From Myxococcus guangdongensis (GTDB lineage: Bacteria > Myxococcota > Myxococcia > Myxococcales > Myxococcaceae), in contig NZ_JAJVKW010000018.1 in the NCBI RefSeq assembly GCF_024198255.1, positions 122,615 to 186,614 on the forward strand: a stretch of 64,000 nucleotides of DNA, written 5' to 3'. The position numbers and the translations under genes are program-made. The first letter of the stretch is position 1. Every line of letters begins with the position of its first letter. The notes under the pieces are model-generated. The model did no database searches, had not been told where the DNA came from, and worked only from the letters and a program-made list of their open reading frames with translations. Below are positions 8,585 through 17,310 of the stretch, one piece after another.

Positions 8585-10269
8585 GGGCCCGCGAGCTCGT
8601 TCATGATGAGCAGGCCGCGTGACGTGTCGACGACGTACACGTAGCCGTCCCCCGGAATGCGGATGCCGATGGCGCCCTCGAAGACGTCATCGGTCCGCTC
8701 CGGGTCCGTCTCGCGGTGCGTGTTGTAGTAGGCGACCTGCCGGGGCTGCGTGGGGTTGGACACGTCCAGCACGCGCACGCCCTCCTGGTACCACGCGACG
8801 TACAGGCGTGAGCCCACCAGGAGCATGTTGTGGATGGACGTGGTGGGGCGGAGCCTGAACTCGCCAATCTTCACGATGTTCGCCGGGTCGCTGGCGTCCA
8901 GCACGCGCAGGTGCGCGCCGTGGTTCTCGCCGCCCTCGAAGACGAGGGTGCGCCCGGCGAAGGTGCCCACCGCGTTGTGATGCGCGGTGGTGTTCCGGTA
9001 TGCGTAGGTCCCGAGCAGCTTCATGTCGTCCGGGTTCGCGACGTCGACGACCTTGAGGCCCCCCTCGAAGTGGCTGATGTAGAGCCGGCCCTGGTAGGCG
9101 AAGGCGTCATGGGCGCCGTCGTAGGCGCCGGCCAGGGGGAACGCGAGCCGCTGGAGCAGCACGGGCTCGAGCGGCGTGGACACGTCGAACACCAGCGTGT
9201 TGCTGGAGGGCCACAGGCCCATGCCGTAGAGGCGGTCTCCGTCCACCAGCACGGTGTGCACGGCGTACGGGGCGCTGGACGGCACGCGGCGCACGAGCTT
9301 CGGGTCCGCGGGGTCGGAGATGTCGAAGACCACGATGCCGGTGTCCTGGCTGGCGACGTACAGCGCATCCCCCTTCACCCACACGCTGTTCCAGAGCTGG
9401 TCATCCGGCAGGCTGATGACCTTCTTCAGCACCGGGTGGCTCCGGTCCGTCACGTCGAAGACGGTGATGCCACCAGGCTTGCCAGGGCGCAGATAGGCGT
9501 TGGCGGAGACGACGTACGCGTGGTTCTTCGCGACGTAGATGTCCAGCGGCGTGCCCTGCGCGACGTACGTCTCGGACACGAGCGAGAGGCCACCGGAGGA
9601 CTCCGCCTCGCCCTCGCGCCACACCATGCGGTCGGCGTGCGCGGTGGCCCGCTGCACCACGCGGCCGTTGACGCACCGGGCGAAGCAGCCCGTGAAGGAG
9701 CGGTCGTTGGGCGCCTCGCAGCCGGCCAGCACGGTGGTGGTGCTACCGCCGTCGCGGCCCACGGTGTGGAGGCCGAGGAGCAGGCGGTCCGCGTCGCGCA
9801 CTTCGTGGGTGACGGGCGCGTAGAAGAACTTGCTGGGGCCGCCGTCGCCGACCAGGTCCATCGTCACGGTGTAATAGGGGTCCAGCGCGCCGCCGTCCGG
9901 CGGAGGGGGGTCCCGTCGCAACCGGACGTGGAAGATGCCGTCCTCCGGGACGTTGCCGAGCGTCGAGGTGTCGCAGGCGGACAGGTTGAAGACGGACGGG
10001 TCCAGGCATCCACCGGTGGGGCTGTCGCCCACCTGGGGGACGACGTCGCAGGGCGCGAGCACGCCCGGGTCCTCCGTGGCGTCGCCGAGCTCCTCGAGCA
10101 CGGTGTACGTGCCGTCCCAGGGGGGCGAACCGGCGTCGGGGGTGCCCGAGTCGACGGGCGAGCCTGCATCGGGGGCGGGGTCTGACTTGTCGCGGCAACC
10201 TGGGGATGCGCAGAGGAGCAGACCCCCTGTGACGGAGAGCACCCAGGACGAGCGAAGGGACAACGGCAT
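8581..10269 (-). CDS. LVIVD-repeat beta-propeller lipoprotein
   Basis: 562 aa from the ATG at 10269, which is preceded by a GAGG ribosome site and opens a signal peptide ending in ASPGC (atypical lipobox). A longer frame upstream lacks signal features and is rejected. After a Pro/Asp/Gly linker (PDAGSPVDSGTPDAG) and a Cys-containing N-terminal region, the C-terminal 350 residues hold LVIVD-type blades: GGITVFDVTDRSHPVL, GIVVFDISDPADPKLV, LVFDVSTPLEPVLL, GLKVVDVANPDDMKLL, LRVLDASDPANIV and VRVLDVSNPTQPRQV. The family forms beta-propellers of unknown ligand on the cell surface. Isolated gene; the upstream region carries the tandem repeat array. Confidence 0.86.
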   Translation of the reverse strand: MPLSLRSSWVLSVTGGLLLCASPGCRDKSDPAPDAGSPVDSGTPDAGSPPWDGTYTVLEELGDATEDPGVLAPCDVVPQVGDSPTGGCLDPSVFNLSACDTSTLGNVPEDGIFHVRLRRDPPPPDGGALDPYYTVTMDLVGDGGPSKFFYAPVTHEVRDADRLLLGLHTVGRDGGSTTTVLAGCEAPNDRSFTGCFARCVNGRVVQRATAHADRMVWREGEAESSGGLSLVSETYVAQGTPLDIYVAKNHAYVVSANAYLRPGKPGGITVFDVTDRSHPVLKKVISLPDDQLWNSVWVKGDALYVASQDTGIVVFDISDPADPKLVRRVPSSAPYAVHTVLVDGDRLYGMGLWPSSNTLVFDVSTPLEPVLLQRLAFPLAGAYDGAHDAFAYQGRLYISHFEGGLKVVDVANPDDMKLLGTYAYRNTTAHHNAVGTFAGRTLVFEGGENHGAHLRVLDASDPANIVKIGEFRLRPTTSIHNMLLVGSRLYVAWYQEGVRVLDVSNPTQPRQVAYYNTHRETDPERTDDVFEGAIGIRIPGDGYVYVVDTSRGLLIMNELAGP

Positions 10270-10534
10270 CGGGAGACCTCGAGGGGATGACGCCACGCGA
10301 AAGTGCGGGCAACGAATCAAAGGGGCGGACCCGTCGGGTTCGCGCCCCGCGCGGAAACAGTTGCGCCGTGAAGGGAAACGGCGCTCGCTCGGTGGGAACG
10401 AGCATGTCGACAGCCCTCGTGGTGTCACGGTTGCATGTCGAGCGGGCTCACGCTCCAGGTGATGACGCGCGCGCACGAGCCTCCACGAGCAGATGCCCGT
10501 TGTTTGTTTCATTGTCTCAGGAGACTCAGGTCTC

Positions 10535-10870
10535 GATGACACACCGCGCATGGTGACGAGCCACCGAGAAAGATGACGCGAGTCTCAACGCCACACGGCG
10601 CGGGTCGCGAGCCACCGAGCAGGATGACGCGAGCCTCGACCCCACACCGCGTGGGCTGACGCGACGGAACAGGATGACGCGAGCCTCGACCCCACACCGC
10701 GTGGGCTGGCGCGACCGAGCAGGATGACGCGAGCCTCGGCCTCACACCGCGCGGGCTGGCGCGACCGAGCAGGATGACGCGGGGCCCCGACGCGTGCGCC
10801 ACGCAGGTGGCGTGTCTCCGCGCGAGACGGCTCAGGCCCCGACGACATGCCGCGCGAGGTGGCGTGTCGT
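10535..10870. repeat. Tandem array of ~50-bp repeats in a 615-bp intergenic region
   Basis: The gap between the LVIVD gene start (10269) and the histidine kinase stop (10885) is filled downstream of about 10535 by tandem repeats. Best units: 10564-10614 (51 bp), 10615-10664, 10665-10714 and 10715-10764 (50 bp each), then a partial unit from 10765. A degenerate unit precedes (from about 10535). Two diverged units with 52-bp spacing follow, sharing AGGTGGCGTGTC at 10805 and 10857. Each unit contains CAGGATGACGCGAGCCTCG and the hairpin CCCAC-ACCGC-GTGGG. The period is not a multiple of three, so it is not a coding repeat. 10270-10534 shows nothing else definite beyond presumably the LVIVD promoter. 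Confidence 0.85.
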
Positions 10871-10884
10871 CGGACCGAAGCGCG

Positions 10885-13119
10885 TCACAGCCCCCGGTGG
10901 ATGTCGGAGATGCCCGGGGCCGCGGCGTGCAGGGCCACGCGGAAGGTGGTGCCCACGCCCACGGACGACTCGACGGAGATGTGGCCACCGAGCGCGGTGA
11001 CGATGGTGTCGCAGATGGACAGGCCCAGGCCCGTGCCGATGCCCGCGGACTTCGTCGTGAAGAACGGGTCGAAGATGCGGCGCAGGTGCTCCGGAGGGAT
11101 GCCGCCCCCGGTGTCCCGCACTTCCACCAGCACGCGCGCGCCGTCGTCCGGCCGCGTGGTGATGCGAATCTCGTTCGTCTCCGACTGGCCTTCTTCAATC
11201 GCGTGCGCGGCGTTGATGACCAGGTTGAGGAACACCTGGAACAGCTTGCCCTCGTTGCCACGCACCGGCGGCACCTCGCCGTAGCTCTTCACCAGGCGCG
11301 CGCGGGGCCGCACCTCGCTGGCCGCCATCTGCACCACCGAGTCGAGCACCCGGTGCACATCCACCGGCTCCTCGCGCGTGTCGTCCACCCGCGAGAACAC
11401 CCGCAGCTGGCGGACAATCTGGCGCATCCGCTCCGCGCCCTCGCGCGCGTCGTCCAGCACCTGGCGACACTCCACCAGGTCATCCGGCGTCAGCGGCCGC
11501 GCGCGCGGGCCCACCGTGGCGTGCAGGAAGTCCAGGTTGGACAACACATACGCGAGCGGGTTGTTCAGCTCGTGCGCGATGCCCGCGGCGAGCAATCCCA
11601 TGGAGGCCATGCGGTCGGCGAGCATCAGCTGCGCCTGCGAGCGCTTCCGCTCGGTGAAGTCACGCGCGATGGTCACCCACGCGGGCGTCCCGTCGAACAC
11701 CACGGCCAGCGTCACCAGGTCCGCGACCACCGTCTCGCCATCGCGGCGCACCAGCGGCACCTCCACCGCGCGCGCCGCGCCCTTCCCCTCCAGCGCCTGC
11801 CCCAGGTAGAGCTGCGCCGCGCTCCGGTCCTCCTCGCGCACCAGCTCCAGCACGTGCCGGCCGAGCAGCTCCGACGCGTCCCGATAACCCAGGTACTGCA
11901 CCAGTGCGGGGTTCACGGACAACAACACGCCGTCCCCCACGTGCACCATCACCGGGTCCGGGAAGGACTCGAGCAACAGGTGCACGCCCGCCTCCGTGCG
12001 CCGCAGCGTCGTCTCCGTGCGCACGCGCAGGGCCTTGTCGTTGCGCTGCTCCAGCGCGAGCGACAGCGTGCCCGCCGCGCCCGACAGGAGGTTCACCTCG
12101 ATGGGCCCCCAGGGCCGCGCCTCGCGGCAGTTGTCGAAGCCGATGACGCCGAAGAGCTGCCCATGCACGTGCAGCGGCAACAGCAGCACCGAGCGCACGC
12201 CCTGCGCCTCCAGCATGGGCGTCAGGTGCTCGGTGAAGTCCTGGGGCAGGCCCTGCACCGGCTCGCCGCGCATCAGGTCCGCGGCCTGCTCGGGCCACAG
12301 CGCCTCCAGCAGCGGCAGCCCGTGCATGTTCGGGTCCTCCAGGTTGGGAGGGATGCCCGGCTCGCACCACTCGGCGCGCTGCGAGGCGAGCAGCGCCCCG
12401 TTCTCCGCCCGGTGCATCTCGAAGACATAGACGCGGGATGCGGCGGACACGCGCCCCAGGGGCTCGACGACGGACGTGTACAAGTCCCGAGGGTCCTGGT
12501 GCGGCATCATCCGCCGCTGCACCTCCACCATCGTCTCCAGGTAGCGCTCGCGCGTGGCGACGGCCTCCTCGGCGCGCCGACGCGAGTCGATGTCCAGCAG
12601 CGTGCCCACCACCTCACCGGGCTGCCCCGGCACGCCGCGCGCCGCGAGCACCACCCAGCGGGACTCGCCGCCGACGAACAGGCGCAGCTCCTGCCGGGCG
12701 TCCGCCATCTGCTGCGTGGCCACCGACTCGAGCAGGTGCCGCGCGCTCTCGCGGTCCAGGCCATGCACCACGTCCGTCAGCGGATGTCCCTGCGACACCA
12801 CGCCGAGCGCCCCGGTGAGCTTCTCCCACCCGGGTCCCAGGTAGGTGACACGCCCCTGGGCGTCGAGCTGGAAGACCACCTCACTGAGCAGCCCCTCCAG
12901 GGACTGGAGCCGCCGCGCCACCGCGGCCCCACCCTCCGTGGATGCGGGCCGGGCGGTCGGGCCGCTCGTGCTCGCCTCGGGAACCTGTGCCAGGGCCTCG
13001 ACGCGCCCCACGTCCCGCCGCTCGTCTGCCACTTCGGCCTCCTGCGCCCACGTCGGGGGGTCGGGTGGGTGCCTCTCCAAACCCTGTGCCCCTCCCGGTG
13101 GCGACCTGCCCTCCAGCAT
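10885..13119 (-). CDS. Cytosolic PAS-GAF-PAS sensor histidine kinase
   Basis: 744 aa with no membrane segment. Order: a low-complexity N-terminus (1-65), PAS (about 70-185), GAF (about 200-370), PAS (about 375-500), HisKA with phosphoacceptor H516 in GIAHELNNPLAY, then HATPase with N-box NLVINAAHAI, G1 DTGGGIP and G2 GTGLGLSI. It autophosphorylates on H516 in response to an unknown cytosolic or ligand signal. No receiver domain and no adjacent response regulator, so it is an orphan kinase, as is frequent in myxobacteria. The first ATG has no good ribosome site, so a GTG at about 13032 may be the real start. It lies 42 bp after the acyltransferase and could end the same operon. Confidence 0.9.
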   Translation of the reverse strand: MLEGRSPPGGAQGLERHPPDPPTWAQEAEVADERRDVGRVEALAQVPEASTSGPTARPASTEGGAAVARRLQSLEGLLSEVVFQLDAQGRVTYLGPGWEKLTGALGVVSQGHPLTDVVHGLDRESARHLLESVATQQMADARQELRLFVGGESRWVVLAARGVPGQPGEVVGTLLDIDSRRRAEEAVATRERYLETMVEVQRRMMPHQDPRDLYTSVVEPLGRVSAASRVYVFEMHRAENGALLASQRAEWCEPGIPPNLEDPNMHGLPLLEALWPEQAADLMRGEPVQGLPQDFTEHLTPMLEAQGVRSVLLLPLHVHGQLFGVIGFDNCREARPWGPIEVNLLSGAAGTLSLALEQRNDKALRVRTETTLRRTEAGVHLLLESFPDPVMVHVGDGVLLSVNPALVQYLGYRDASELLGRHVLELVREEDRSAAQLYLGQALEGKGAARAVEVPLVRRDGETVVADLVTLAVVFDGTPAWVTIARDFTERKRSQAQLMLADRMASMGLLAAGIAHELNNPLAYVLSNLDFLHATVGPRARPLTPDDLVECRQVLDDAREGAERMRQIVRQLRVFSRVDDTREEPVDVHRVLDSVVQMAASEVRPRARLVKSYGEVPPVRGNEGKLFQVFLNLVINAAHAIEEGQSETNEIRITTRPDDGARVLVEVRDTGGGIPPEHLRRIFDPFFTTKSAGIGTGLGLSICDTIVTALGGHISVESSVGVGTTFRVALHAAAPGISDIHRGL

Positions 13120-13161
13120 AGGGGCGGCGAATGTCGGGAAGTCAATGAAGGCGGAGAAGGT

Positions 13162-13821
13162 TCACCCCTGGTCGCCTGGCTCCCACCCACCCGGCATCCC
13201 CGAGCGGGGGCGCTCGCGGCGGTCGCCGAGCACACGGGCGGGCACCCCTCCGACGATGGCCCAGGGCGGCACGTCGCGAGTGACAACCGCGCCCATGCCC
13301 ACCACCGCGTGGTCGCCAATCGTGACGCCATCCGTCACGCCCGCGTTGGCACCTATCCATACATCCGCGCCCACATTGATACCTCGGGACGTGACGGGCT
13401 GGTCACGCACGGGGCGGTCCGGGGCGAGGCCATGGTCGAACGCGTAGAGGGTGGCGCCGCTGGCGATGCGGGTGCCCTCGCCCACGCGGATGCCGGCCGC
13501 GCCGCCATCCAGGCTCACCCGGGCGTTGAGGCTCACGCGCGGCCCGAGGACGACGGGCCCATGGACGAAGGCCTCCGCGGCGATGCTGCATCCGGGACCG
13601 ATGACGACGGTGCGACCGGGCTCGGCGAAGATGCGGGCCTCCGGGGCGACGAAGCAGCCCTCGTCGATGCGCACGGTCTCCAGCTCCATCAGGAGCGCCT
13701 GCACCTCGCGCTGCCAGGCCTCGGCCCAGCCTCGGTGTCGGGGCTTGAGGACGAAGTAGAGCCACGGCATCCAGGAGAGGCGGCGTTTGTGCTGCTCACG
13801 GCGGAGCGCGTCCAGGTCCAC
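13162..13821 (-). CDS. Left-handed beta-helix (hexapeptide) acyltransferase
   Basis: 219 aa from a GTG. The N-terminal ~50 residues are helical (RREQHKRRLSWMPWLYF). Residues 55-205 are hexapeptide repeats (VVIGPGCSIAAEAFVHGPVVLG, broken here by loops). The acetyltransferase loop YAFDHG contains the likely catalytic His. The end INVGADVWIGANAGVTDGV-TIGDHAVVGMGAVVTRDVP is the hallmark of the LbH maltose/galactoside O-acetyltransferase (WbbJ/NodL) group. It presumably transfers acetyl or another acyl group from CoA to a sugar or polysaccharide precursor. Placed 38 bp behind the HDAC-like gene. Acceptor unknown. Confidence 0.87.
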   Translation of the reverse strand: MDLDALRREQHKRRLSWMPWLYFVLKPRHRGWAEAWQREVQALLMELETVRIDEGCFVAPEARIFAEPGRTVVIGPGCSIAAEAFVHGPVVLGPRVSLNARVSLDGGAAGIRVGEGTRIASGATLYAFDHGLAPDRPVRDQPVTSRGINVGADVWIGANAGVTDGVTIGDHAVVGMGAVVTRDVPPWAIVGGVPARVLGDRRERPRSGMPGGWEPGDQG

Positions 13822-13859
13822 GCGCCCTGCCTACCATGTCCGCGCGAGGACGCGGTGAC

Positions 13860-15608
13860 TCAGCCGAGCCGCGGCTCCACGGTGAAGTGGTGGCGCTCAC
13901 GCTCGGCGGCGATGGCGTCGGTGTCGACGGGGGTGGGCTCGAGCGACAGCACCATGTCGTCGGCCTCCCAGCGGTAGGGCTTGCCGTCGAGCGTCACGCG
14001 GCCCTCGGCCATCGCGCGTGTGGCCTCCAGGAGCGGCAGGGCCGCGAGGTCTCGCATCATCGCCTCGAAGCGCCCCTGTCGGGCGGCGTCGGCGAAGCGG
14101 AAACGCGCGCGGGCCACGACGGCCAGGTGGTACCACATGGGGCGGAAGGCCACGCCCGCGAGCCCCAGTCGCCGCGCCATCAGCACGAACATCTCCGTGG
14201 CCTCGCGCGCGAGCCCCAGGCCGGGCACGTCCTGGCCGGGGAGCTGGGGACGGCGCTCGCTGAAGCGCGCGCGCGGGTGGCGCAGGCTCAGCCAGTTGAC
14301 GAAGAAGTACGGCTCACCGCCGATGGAGCGCTTCTCCACGACGACGTCCACCAACAGGTGTTCCTCGCCGCCCGCGCGGCCCAGGACCTTGATGCGGTCT
14401 CCGGCGCCAGTGGAGCTGACCTCCACGCGGGGGCGGCTGTAGCCCAGGCGCTCCACCTGCCACAGCAGGCCGTAGCGGAACAGCGCGTACTCGAGCGACT
14501 GCGCCGTGTAGAAGCCGAGCACGCGCGGCTGCACGGCGCCGCCCAGGCCCAGCGAGCCCTCCAGGTCCTCGAGCGTCAGCGGCTCGTCGAGCGGCGCGCC
14601 CTCCTGCGACAGCATCCGCGAGATGCGCCGGTAGCGAGCGCTCATCGGGTCATAGCGCGCCTTGATGCGACGGCCCGCCATGCCGGACAGCACGAGCACC
14701 GTGCCGGCGAACACCTTCCACGACTCGGCGTGGTAGCCGCCGCCGGGGAGCCACACGCTGGGCACGCCGCGCAGCGCCCGGGCGAGGAGCTCGTCCCTGC
14801 GCCGCGCGCCCTTCACGGTGAGGCCCACGCGGCCGAAGCGGTCTCCGGCGAGCACGTCGCAGCCCGCGATGACGAAGGCGAGGCGCGGCTTGGGCATGCG
14901 CGCGAGCATCGCCTCCAGCAGGGCGAGGTACTGCTCGTCGGTGACGCCCTCCGGCACGCGCGTCTCGTCGACGCCTTCGGGCAGCGCGCCCCAGTCGCTG
15001 CCGGACAGCGAGCCGATCCACACCTTGGGGTGGCCAGCGAGACACTCGGCGGTGCCGTCGGGTGGGTGTGCGTCCAGGTCGAGGACGACCGTCTGCCCTT
15101 CGTAGCCATCGGCCTGCAAGGCGGCGAGCGCCACGGCGATGTCGTTGACGGCGCAGAAGCCGCCACCGCGTCCTGGCGCGGCGTGGTGGAAGCCGCCGGC
15201 CATGTTCACCACGGGGCCTCGGCGGCCGAACGCGAGCCGGGCGGCGCCCAGGGTTCCGCCGCAGACGAGGCGCACGTTGGAGAGGAGCGTGTCGACGGGG
15301 ACCTCCGACGGGTCGACGGCGTAGATGCGGGCGAGTGTCTCCGGCTGGCCGAGGGACTCGAGGTAGGCGGCATCGTGGACGCGGGACAGCTCCGCGTAGC
15401 TCACCTGTCGAGGGTGGTAGACGTCCTCGGGACGGACGACGTGCTTCTCGAGCAGATACCAGGTGGTGAAATCCACGCCGCGCGGCTCGACGCCGACGGT
15501 GGTCTCGATGCCGGTGAGGGGGAGCCGGTAGTCCTCGTCGTAGAAGATGGGGACGTGCTCGCCGCGAGCGAAGGGAAGCCACCGACCCAGCCAGCTCCAC
15601 ACGCTCAT
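13860..15608 (-). CDS. Histone-deacetylase-superfamily enzyme with extra C-terminal domain
   Basis: 582 aa from the ATG at 15608 (MSVWSWLGRW); the open frame extends upstream but is Arg/Ser/Pro-rich without features. Residues 18-310 are the arginase/deacetylase fold with all key residues: GGFHHAAPG (H131, H132), DLDAH (metal ligands D169, H171), third ligand D241 in GCDVLAGD, and GGGYH with catalytic Y282. Such enzymes remove acyl groups from acyl-lysine, acetylpolyamines or acetoin-like substrates. The remaining ~270 residues are a separate alpha/beta domain (segments VDVVVEKRSIGGEPYFFVNW, MWYHLAVVARARFRFADA) with no family I can name. Positioned between PAP2 phosphatase and acyltransferase genes. 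Confidence 0.9.
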   Translation of the reverse strand: MSVWSWLGRWLPFARGEHVPIFYDEDYRLPLTGIETTVGVEPRGVDFTTWYLLEKHVVRPEDVYHPRQVSYAELSRVHDAAYLESLGQPETLARIYAVDPSEVPVDTLLSNVRLVCGGTLGAARLAFGRRGPVVNMAGGFHHAAPGRGGGFCAVNDIAVALAALQADGYEGQTVVLDLDAHPPDGTAECLAGHPKVWIGSLSGSDWGALPEGVDETRVPEGVTDEQYLALLEAMLARMPKPRLAFVIAGCDVLAGDRFGRVGLTVKGARRRDELLARALRGVPSVWLPGGGYHAESWKVFAGTVLVLSGMAGRRIKARYDPMSARYRRISRMLSQEGAPLDEPLTLEDLEGSLGLGGAVQPRVLGFYTAQSLEYALFRYGLLWQVERLGYSRPRVEVSSTGAGDRIKVLGRAGGEEHLLVDVVVEKRSIGGEPYFFVNWLSLRHPRARFSERRPQLPGQDVPGLGLAREATEMFVLMARRLGLAGVAFRPMWYHLAVVARARFRFADAARQGRFEAMMRDLAALPLLEATRAMAEGRVTLDGKPYRWEADDMVLSLEPTPVDTDAIAAERERHHFTVEPRLG

Positions 15609-15689
15609 GCCGCGCACCTCGCGCGAAGTGGGAGCGGACGACACGGAGGGCAGCGGGATGGACGGCGCACGGGAGCGCGACTTTCGCCC

Positions 15690-15743
15690 AGCGGACGGCC
15701 CCTGGGGGCTTTTTCGTGGGCACGCAGGCGAGGGCCGTCCGCT
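15690..15743. promoter_or_regulatory. 12-bp inverted repeat upstream of the HDAC gene
   Basis: AGCGGACGGCCC at 15690-15701 is perfectly mirrored by GGGCCGTCCGCT at 15732-15743, with a 30-nt spacer containing a run of five T. It lies in the 205-bp gap between the PAP2 stop (15814) and the HDAC start (15608), about 80 bp before that start on the minus strand. It may be a terminator or attenuator of the PAP2 transcript, or an operator for a dimeric regulator. The rest of the gap shows nothing else. Confidence 0.45.
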
Positions 15744-15813
15744 CTCGGCTCCTGAGAAGGTCCGGAAGTCAGCGACCGGGCGACCGAGCGGCCCTGGTGG
15801 ACGAGGGCGACGT

Positions 15814-16551
15814 TCACTCCACCTGACGTCGGACCTCTTCACGCAGGGCCGGGCTGCGACGACGCAGGCCCCGCGCGGAGAGCGCCGTGAGCAACGCCCA
15901 CGCGAGCCCCGCCACCCAGCCGCCCAACACGTCCGTGGGGTAGTGCACGCCCAGGTACACGCGGGTCAGGCCCACGAGCAACGGGAGGAGCAGTGACACG
16001 GTGAGGATGTACGCCTTGAGCCGTCGGCGCTCGGTGAGCTGGGCCAGGAGCGCGCCGAGGGTGAGGTAGACGATGGCGGACAGCATCGCGTGGCCGCTCG
16101 GGAAGCTGGTCGTCATCACTTCTTTGAGGTGTGGCACCACGGAGGGGCGGGGACGCGAGAAGAACTGCTTGAGCAGGCCGTTGAGCAGCGTGCCGCCCAC
16201 GGTGGCCAGGAGCACCAGCAGCAACGTCCGGTAGCGACGCACCAGCAGCAGGAAGCCGCACACGGCCAGCGTCACCAGGAAGAGCACCGGCGCGCCGCCG
16301 AGCGACGTCACGTCCTCCGCGGTGAGCCGCAGCCACCAGGGGCCTCGCGGCAGGGACGGGTCCTCGGGGCTGCGCAAGAGCCGCAGCACGCGCTCGTCGA
16401 AGTCCTGGGTCTCGCCCTCCGACACCTCATCCGACAGCGCGATGAAACCGAGGCAGCACACCGCCAGCAACAGCAGCATCCCGAAGAGCCGCGTCACCGC
16501 CACGTTCCGGTCCGACATCTTCGCCCACTGAGCCCACAAGCGACGCCACAT
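15814..16551 (-). CDS. PAP2-family membrane phosphatase
   Basis: 245 aa from the ATG at 16551. About six transmembrane helices. The three phosphatase motifs are intact: KQFFSRPRP (K-x6-RP), PSGH (S/H catalytic) and TRVYLGVHYPTD (SR-x5-H-x3-D type, with Thr replacing Ser). The enzyme hydrolyses lipid phosphates such as undecaprenyl pyrophosphate or phosphatidic acid on the outer face of the inner membrane. Resistance to cell-wall antibiotics (BacA-like role) is possible but unproven. An alternative upstream start would add 27 non-membrane residues. It shares a 124-bp divergent promoter region with the PNPOx-like gene. Confidence 0.88.
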   Translation of the reverse strand: MWRRLWAQWAKMSDRNVAVTRLFGMLLLLAVCCLGFIALSDEVSEGETQDFDERVLRLLRSPEDPSLPRGPWWLRLTAEDVTSLGGAPVLFLVTLAVCGFLLLVRRYRTLLLVLLATVGGTLLNGLLKQFFSRPRPSVVPHLKEVMTTSFPSGHAMLSAIVYLTLGALLAQLTERRRLKAYILTVSLLLPLLVGLTRVYLGVHYPTDVLGGWVAGLAWALLTALSARGLRRRSPALREEVRRQVE

Positions 16552-16675
16552 GTGCACGACACTATGCCCGGATGCGCGCCCCGAGACGCGCGGGAAGCGA
16601 TGAGTGTCCGCTGGCCTCCATGGCTTCGACACGCCGACCCGGGAGGACTACCTTCACGGCAGAGGGACCCCGCGC

Positions 16676-17236
16676 ATGGCCACCCAGTATCCGCACATCG
16701 AGCCCATCCATCGCGACTTCATCCTGCGCCAGCGGATGTTCTTCACGGCCTCCGCCGCGAGCACGGGTCGGGTGAACCTGTCTCCGAAGGGGCTCGACTC
16801 GCTGCGTGTGCTCGGCCCCAACGAGGTCGTCTATCTGGACCTGACCGGCAGCGGGAACGAGACGGCCGCGCACCTGCGCGCCGACGGACGCCTCACGCTC
16901 ATGTTCTGCGCCTTCGAGGGGCCGCCGATGATTCTGCGCCTCTATGGGCGGGGACAGGTGCTGCGTCGGGGCGGCGCCGCGTACACCCGGCTGCTGGCCA
17001 ACGAGTTCGGCGGCGTGGAGCCACTGGGCGCGCGGCAGATGGTGAAGCTGGACATCGACCTGGTGCAGAAGTCCTGCGGCTACAGCGTGCCCCTCTACGC
17101 GTTCACCGCGGAGAGGCCCACGCTCACGCGTTGGGCGGAGAGCAAGGGTGAGGACGGACTGACGGAGTACCGGCACAAGAAGAACACGCACAGCATCGAC
17201 GGCCTGCCGACCGGCCTCTTCGACGAGGAGGATTGA
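16676..17236 (+). CDS. Pyridoxamine 5'-phosphate oxidase-like flavin-binding protein
   Basis: 186 aa, ATG at 16676 with AGAGGGA nine bases upstream. The FMN-binding split-barrel is recognisable from FFTASAASTGRVNLSPKG, VVYLDLTGSGNETAAHL and LMFCAFEGPPMILRLYGRG, typical of the PNPOx group that acts on FMN or F420 and small substrates. The true PdxH C-terminal signature is missing, so vitamin B6 oxidation is unlikely. The C-terminus TEYRHKKNTHSIDGLPTGLFD is characteristic of the subfamily. Cytosolic. Substrate unknown. Confidence 0.85.
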   Translation: MATQYPHIEPIHRDFILRQRMFFTASAASTGRVNLSPKGLDSLRVLGPNEVVYLDLTGSGNETAAHLRADGRLTLMFCAFEGPPMILRLYGRGQVLRRGGAAYTRLLANEFGGVEPLGARQMVKLDIDLVQKSCGYSVPLYAFTAERPTLTRWAESKGEDGLTEYRHKKNTHSIDGLPTGLFDEED

Positions 17237-17310
17237 GCGGTTGCCAAGGCCGGCATCATGCGGCACAGCCATGGGAGGCCCGCCACGGACAGCGAGGGAC
17301 ACTCCAAGCC

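Noticed and set aside
10535..10870. Possible CRISPR array
   Set aside because: Repeats are directly adjacent with no unique spacers; period 50-52 bp. It is a plain tandem repeat.
10774..13977. Plus-strand open frame of more than 1000 codons opposite the histidine kinase
   Set aside because: Mirror frame of the kinase and acyltransferase genes with biased His/Arg composition and no domain.
15690..15743. Insertion-sequence end or attachment site
   Set aside because: No transposase or integrase gene and no target duplication nearby; only a single inverted repeat.
13836..15755. Plus-strand open frame of about 640 codons opposite the HDAC-like gene
   Set aside because: Composition typical of an antisense shadow; the HDAC active-site residues on the other strand are decisive.
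16676..17236. True PdxH (pyridoxamine phosphate oxidase of vitamin B6 synthesis)
   Set aside because: The PdxH C-terminal substrate-binding signature is absent; only the split-barrel family can be claimed.
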